A DNA stretch of 64,000 bases from Lysinibacillus_B sp050613145 (lineage in GTDB: Bacteria > Bacillota > Bacilli > Bacillales_A > Planococcaceae): the NCBI RefSeq assembly GCF_050613145.1, contig NZ_CP192507.1, forward strand, positions 2,108,001-2,172,000, written 5' to 3'. Below, in pieces: positions 61,813 through 64,000 of the stretch. The stretch's first letter is position 1. Each line of letters begins with the position of its first letter. Below the pieces are notes generated by a model. The model saw only the letters and a program-made list of their open reading frames with translations, did no database searches and was not told the DNA's origin. The position numbers were made by a program, and so were the translations under genes.

Positions 61813-62139
61813 ATGTCGAAAAAACACAAACCAATTGTCGATTATGACAGAATCGCGGAACAAGAGTCGTTCAAACAATTATCAAAGAAAAAGAATGCAT
61901 TCCTTTGGACACTCACAGTAATCTTTTTAGGAGCTTATATGTTGCTACCAGTTCTAACTTCTTACACTGATATTTTGCATCAGAAAGCAGTTGGAGATGT
62001 TACGTGGGTTTGGTTCTATTCTTTCGGTCTGTTTGTCATGACTTGGGGTCTTTGTCATCTGTATGTAGCGAGAGCAAACAAATTTGACCGCCAAGCAAAA
62101 GAAATTATTCAAGAATATGAAAGGGGTGTTAGCTCATGA
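61813..62139 (+). CDS. DUF485 membrane protein, partner of acetate symporter (copy 2)
   Basis: The ATG at 61813 is eight bases after AAAAGGGGG; 108 residues. It is a paralogue of the protein at 59507, with the same RIAEQESFKQLSKKKNAFLW / two-helix layout but clearly diverged. Its stop overlaps the symporter start by four bases, a tighter coupling than in copy 1. Confidence 0.9.
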   Translation: MSKKHKPIVDYDRIAEQESFKQLSKKKNAFLWTLTVIFLGAYMLLPVLTSYTDILHQKAVGDVTWVWFYSFGLFVMTWGLCHLYVARANKFDRQAKEIIQEYERGVSS

Positions 62140-63680
62140 GCTTCATAGCGATTTTCTTCTTCGTAGGAATTGTAGGTGCCACATTAGTCGTAACTTGGTG
62201 GGCATCTAGACGTACATCAAGTGCAAGTGACTTCTATACAGCTGGTGGCGGTTTAACTGGCTGGCAAAATGGTTTAGCAATCGCTGGTGACTACTTATCA
62301 GCTGCATCATTCCTAGGGATCGCCGGATCGATTGCATTATTCGGTTTTGATGGATTCTTCTTCTCTGTAGGATATTTAGTAGCATACTTAGTTGTACTTT
62401 ACATCGTAGCAGAGCCTTTACGTAACTTAGGTAAATTCACGTTAGCGGATATGATTACAGCTCGTTTCGACAAAGCAAAGGTACGGGGAGCAGCGGCATT
62501 ATCTACTATTACTATCGTATTCTTCTATATGATCGCACAACTTGTTGGTGCGGGTGCACTTATTCAATTATTATTAGGTATCGAGTACAAATGGGCTGTT
62601 ATTCTTGTAGGTATCATGATGACAACTTACGTATTATTTGGTGGTATGACAGCCACTTCTTGGGTTCAAATTATTAAAGCTTGTTTATTAATGGTTGGTA
62701 CAATCATTATTTCATTCTTAGTATTATTAAAGTTCAACTTCAACATCGGTACAATGTTTACAGAAATGAAAACAGCTACTGAATATGGTGAAGCATACTT
62801 AAATCCTGGATTAAAGTATACGAACGGGATTGATACAATCTCAATGTTAATCGCGTTAGTACTTGGTACAGCGGGTCTTCCACATATCCTAATGCGTTTC
62901 TTCACAGTAAAAGACGCTCAAACAGCTCGTTCTTCTGTTATTTGGGCTACTTGGATTGTAGGTATTTTCTATGTATTAACAATCTTCTTAGGATTCGGTG
63001 CTGCGGCATTCGTAGGAATTGACAATATCATTGCAGCAAACCCAGCTGGTAACTTAGCAGCGCCATTATTAGCAGAAGCACTTGGCGGCGAAATCCTATT
63101 CTCATTCGTCTCTGCTGTAGCGTTCGCAACAATCTTAGCGGTAGTAGCAGGTCTTGTACTTTCAGGTGCATCTGCCCTATCACACGATATTTACGGTCAA
63201 ATTATTAAAAAAGGACAAGTGTCAGAGAAAGAGCAAGTCGTGGCTGCTCGTATTGGTTCAATCACAATTGCTGTCATCTCAATCCTTTTAGCGTTAGGCG
63301 CTCAAACATTAAACGTAGCGTTCTTAGTATCATTCGCATTCTGTATCGCAGCATCTGCAAACTTACCAGTAATCATTTACACAATTTACTGGAAACGTTT
63401 CAATACTTCTGGTGCAGTAACAGCAATTATCGTAGGTTTAGTTTCATGTTTAGTATTAGTGGCAATGTCTCCAAACGTATGGAACCCAGAACCAGGTAAA
63501 GCAATCTTCGTTGGTGAAGCATTAATCAAATTAGCAAACCCAGCGATCATTACAGTACCACTTGGCTTCTTAGCTGGTTGGTTAGGTAGTTACTTAACAC
63601 CTGCTGAAAACCCAGCAATCTACCGTGAAGTAGAAGTTAAAGCACAAACTGGTATTTCTGTACAAGACGTATCACACTAA
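62136..63680 (+). CDS. Sodium:solute symporter, ActP/YwcA type (copy 2)
   Basis: 514 residues, highly similar to copy 1 across all helices (SDFYTAGGGLTGWQNGLAIA, GGMTATSWVQIIKACLLM, SALSHDIYGQII), with more changes in the central loop and at the C-terminus. The two share the ending (A/T)GISVQDVSH. The likely role is uptake of acetate or a related acid. The duplication suggests different regulation or affinity. Confidence 0.92.
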   Translation: MSFIAIFFFVGIVGATLVVTWWASRRTSSASDFYTAGGGLTGWQNGLAIAGDYLSAASFLGIAGSIALFGFDGFFFSVGYLVAYLVVLYIVAEPLRNLGKFTLADMITARFDKAKVRGAAALSTITIVFFYMIAQLVGAGALIQLLLGIEYKWAVILVGIMMTTYVLFGGMTATSWVQIIKACLLMVGTIIISFLVLLKFNFNIGTMFTEMKTATEYGEAYLNPGLKYTNGIDTISMLIALVLGTAGLPHILMRFFTVKDAQTARSSVIWATWIVGIFYVLTIFLGFGAAAFVGIDNIIAANPAGNLAAPLLAEALGGEILFSFVSAVAFATILAVVAGLVLSGASALSHDIYGQIIKKGQVSEKEQVVAARIGSITIAVISILLALGAQTLNVAFLVSFAFCIAASANLPVIIYTIYWKRFNTSGAVTAIIVGLVSCLVLVAMSPNVWNPEPGKAIFVGEALIKLANPAIITVPLGFLAGWLGSYLTPAENPAIYREVEVKAQTGISVQDVSH

Positions 63681-63702
63681 TCGTTTTATTCACAAGGGGA
63701 TG

Positions 63703-63734
63703 GGCTCTCGGCTTCGGTCGAGAGTCTTTTTATT
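63703..63734 (+). terminator. Terminator of the second symporter operon
   Basis: CTCTCG / CGAGAG stem with an 8-base loop, followed by TCTTTTTATTT. Confidence 0.8.
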
Positions 63735-63785
63735 TAGAAAAAGTGTATTGATTTACCTTTTATTATTAATAAAATCGTATGAAAC

Positions 63786-63918
63786 GTTGATTTCCGCTTC
63801 ATTCGGCTCGCTTTCCACGGGCATGGCTTCAGCCTCCTCGTCGCTCGTACCTCACTCCTGCGGGGTCTTCAGCTCATGCTTTTCCCGTAGGAGTCTCGCC
63901 GATTCCGCTTCAATCAAC
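63786..63918. repeat. Dispersed palindromic repeat of Bacillaceae type
   Basis: The 133-base element starts GTTGATTTCCGC and ends in the complement AATCAAC; it contains GCTTTCCACGGGC, CCTCCTCG, CCTGCGGGGTCTTC and GGAGTCTCGCCG. It is much richer in G+C than the surroundings. From memory, very similar elements occur in many copies in Bacillus, Oceanobacillus and Lysinibacillus intergenic regions. No gene is present in 63735-64000. Confidence 0.8.
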
Positions 63919-64000
63919 TGGCAAGTTATTTTTGATTACGTTTCACCTAAAAAACCCCCTTCTATACAGGAAATATTTTAATAATCAATATATCTGAATT

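Noticed and set aside
63700..63981. A 93-codon rightward frame at the window end
   Set aside because: It lies inside the terminator and the dispersed palindromic repeat and has no ribosome site; the frame is a by-product of the GC-rich repeat.
1..64000. CRISPR arrays, tRNA and rRNA genes
   Set aside because: No regularly spaced repeats and no cloverleaf or rRNA-like sequence were noticed on either strand by eye; a covariance-model scan was not possible here.

Overview
The window is an AT-rich Firmicutes chromosome segment, most likely from a spore-forming member of the Planococcaceae/Caryophanaceae (Solibacillus, Lysinibacillus or Kurthia type). The reasons are strong GGAGG ribosome sites with many TTG/GTG starts, a complete GerA-type germination operon, an S-layer-homology surface protein, a Bmr/BmrR pair very like that of Bacillus subtilis, and an Argonaute that closely resembles, from memory, the one of Kurthia massiliensis. 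No rRNA, tRNA or CRISPR array was seen.

Layout. 1-7.5 kb: the end of an MMPL exporter with a divergent TetR regulator whose 3' end runs into a decayed resolvase, then a MerR regulator, two tandem C45-type amide hydrolases, gene debris and a DMT transporter. 7.5-15.5 kb: small conserved genes, including an SRPBCC-EVE-MarR operon behind a double palindromic operator, plus two decayed genes. 15.5-24.5 kb: bmrR-bmr, a Nudix protein, LysR with a divergent TDT transporter, PadR-DUF2812 and a Dph6-like ATPase.

25.2-41.3 kb is the accessory (defence-type) region. It holds a full-length, catalytically complete long prokaryotic Argonaute. A HEPN-domain protein with an Rx4H motif follows directly. Convergent to them is a two-gene AddB/AddA-like helicase-nuclease with its Fe-S cysteines. 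Then come a stop-interrupted small gene, a Cys-rich mini-protein, a WYL regulator, a 501-residue protein of unknown function, an ADP-ribosylglycohydrolase and a LAGLIDADG endonuclease. A 41-base piece of that endonuclease gene recurs in the same orientation just left of the Argonaute (39 of 41 identical), so LAGLIDADG-derived direct repeats bracket about 15.5 kb. This is the best candidate for an undescribed system in the window.

42-47.3 kb carries resistance genes: an arsR-arsB-arsC operon with a linked flavoprotein, and a chloramphenicol acetyltransferase preceded by a leader peptide and a hairpin that hides its ribosome site (a translational attenuator). 47.4-51.5 kb is the germination operon, followed by an MFS transporter, a chemotaxis receptor, an IS200/IS605-like structured element, a HAD phosphatase and the SLH protein. 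The last 5 kb holds two tandem copies of a DUF485 plus sodium:solute (acetate-type) symporter operon, then a dispersed palindromic repeat.

All family calls come from reading protein motifs; no database search was run.
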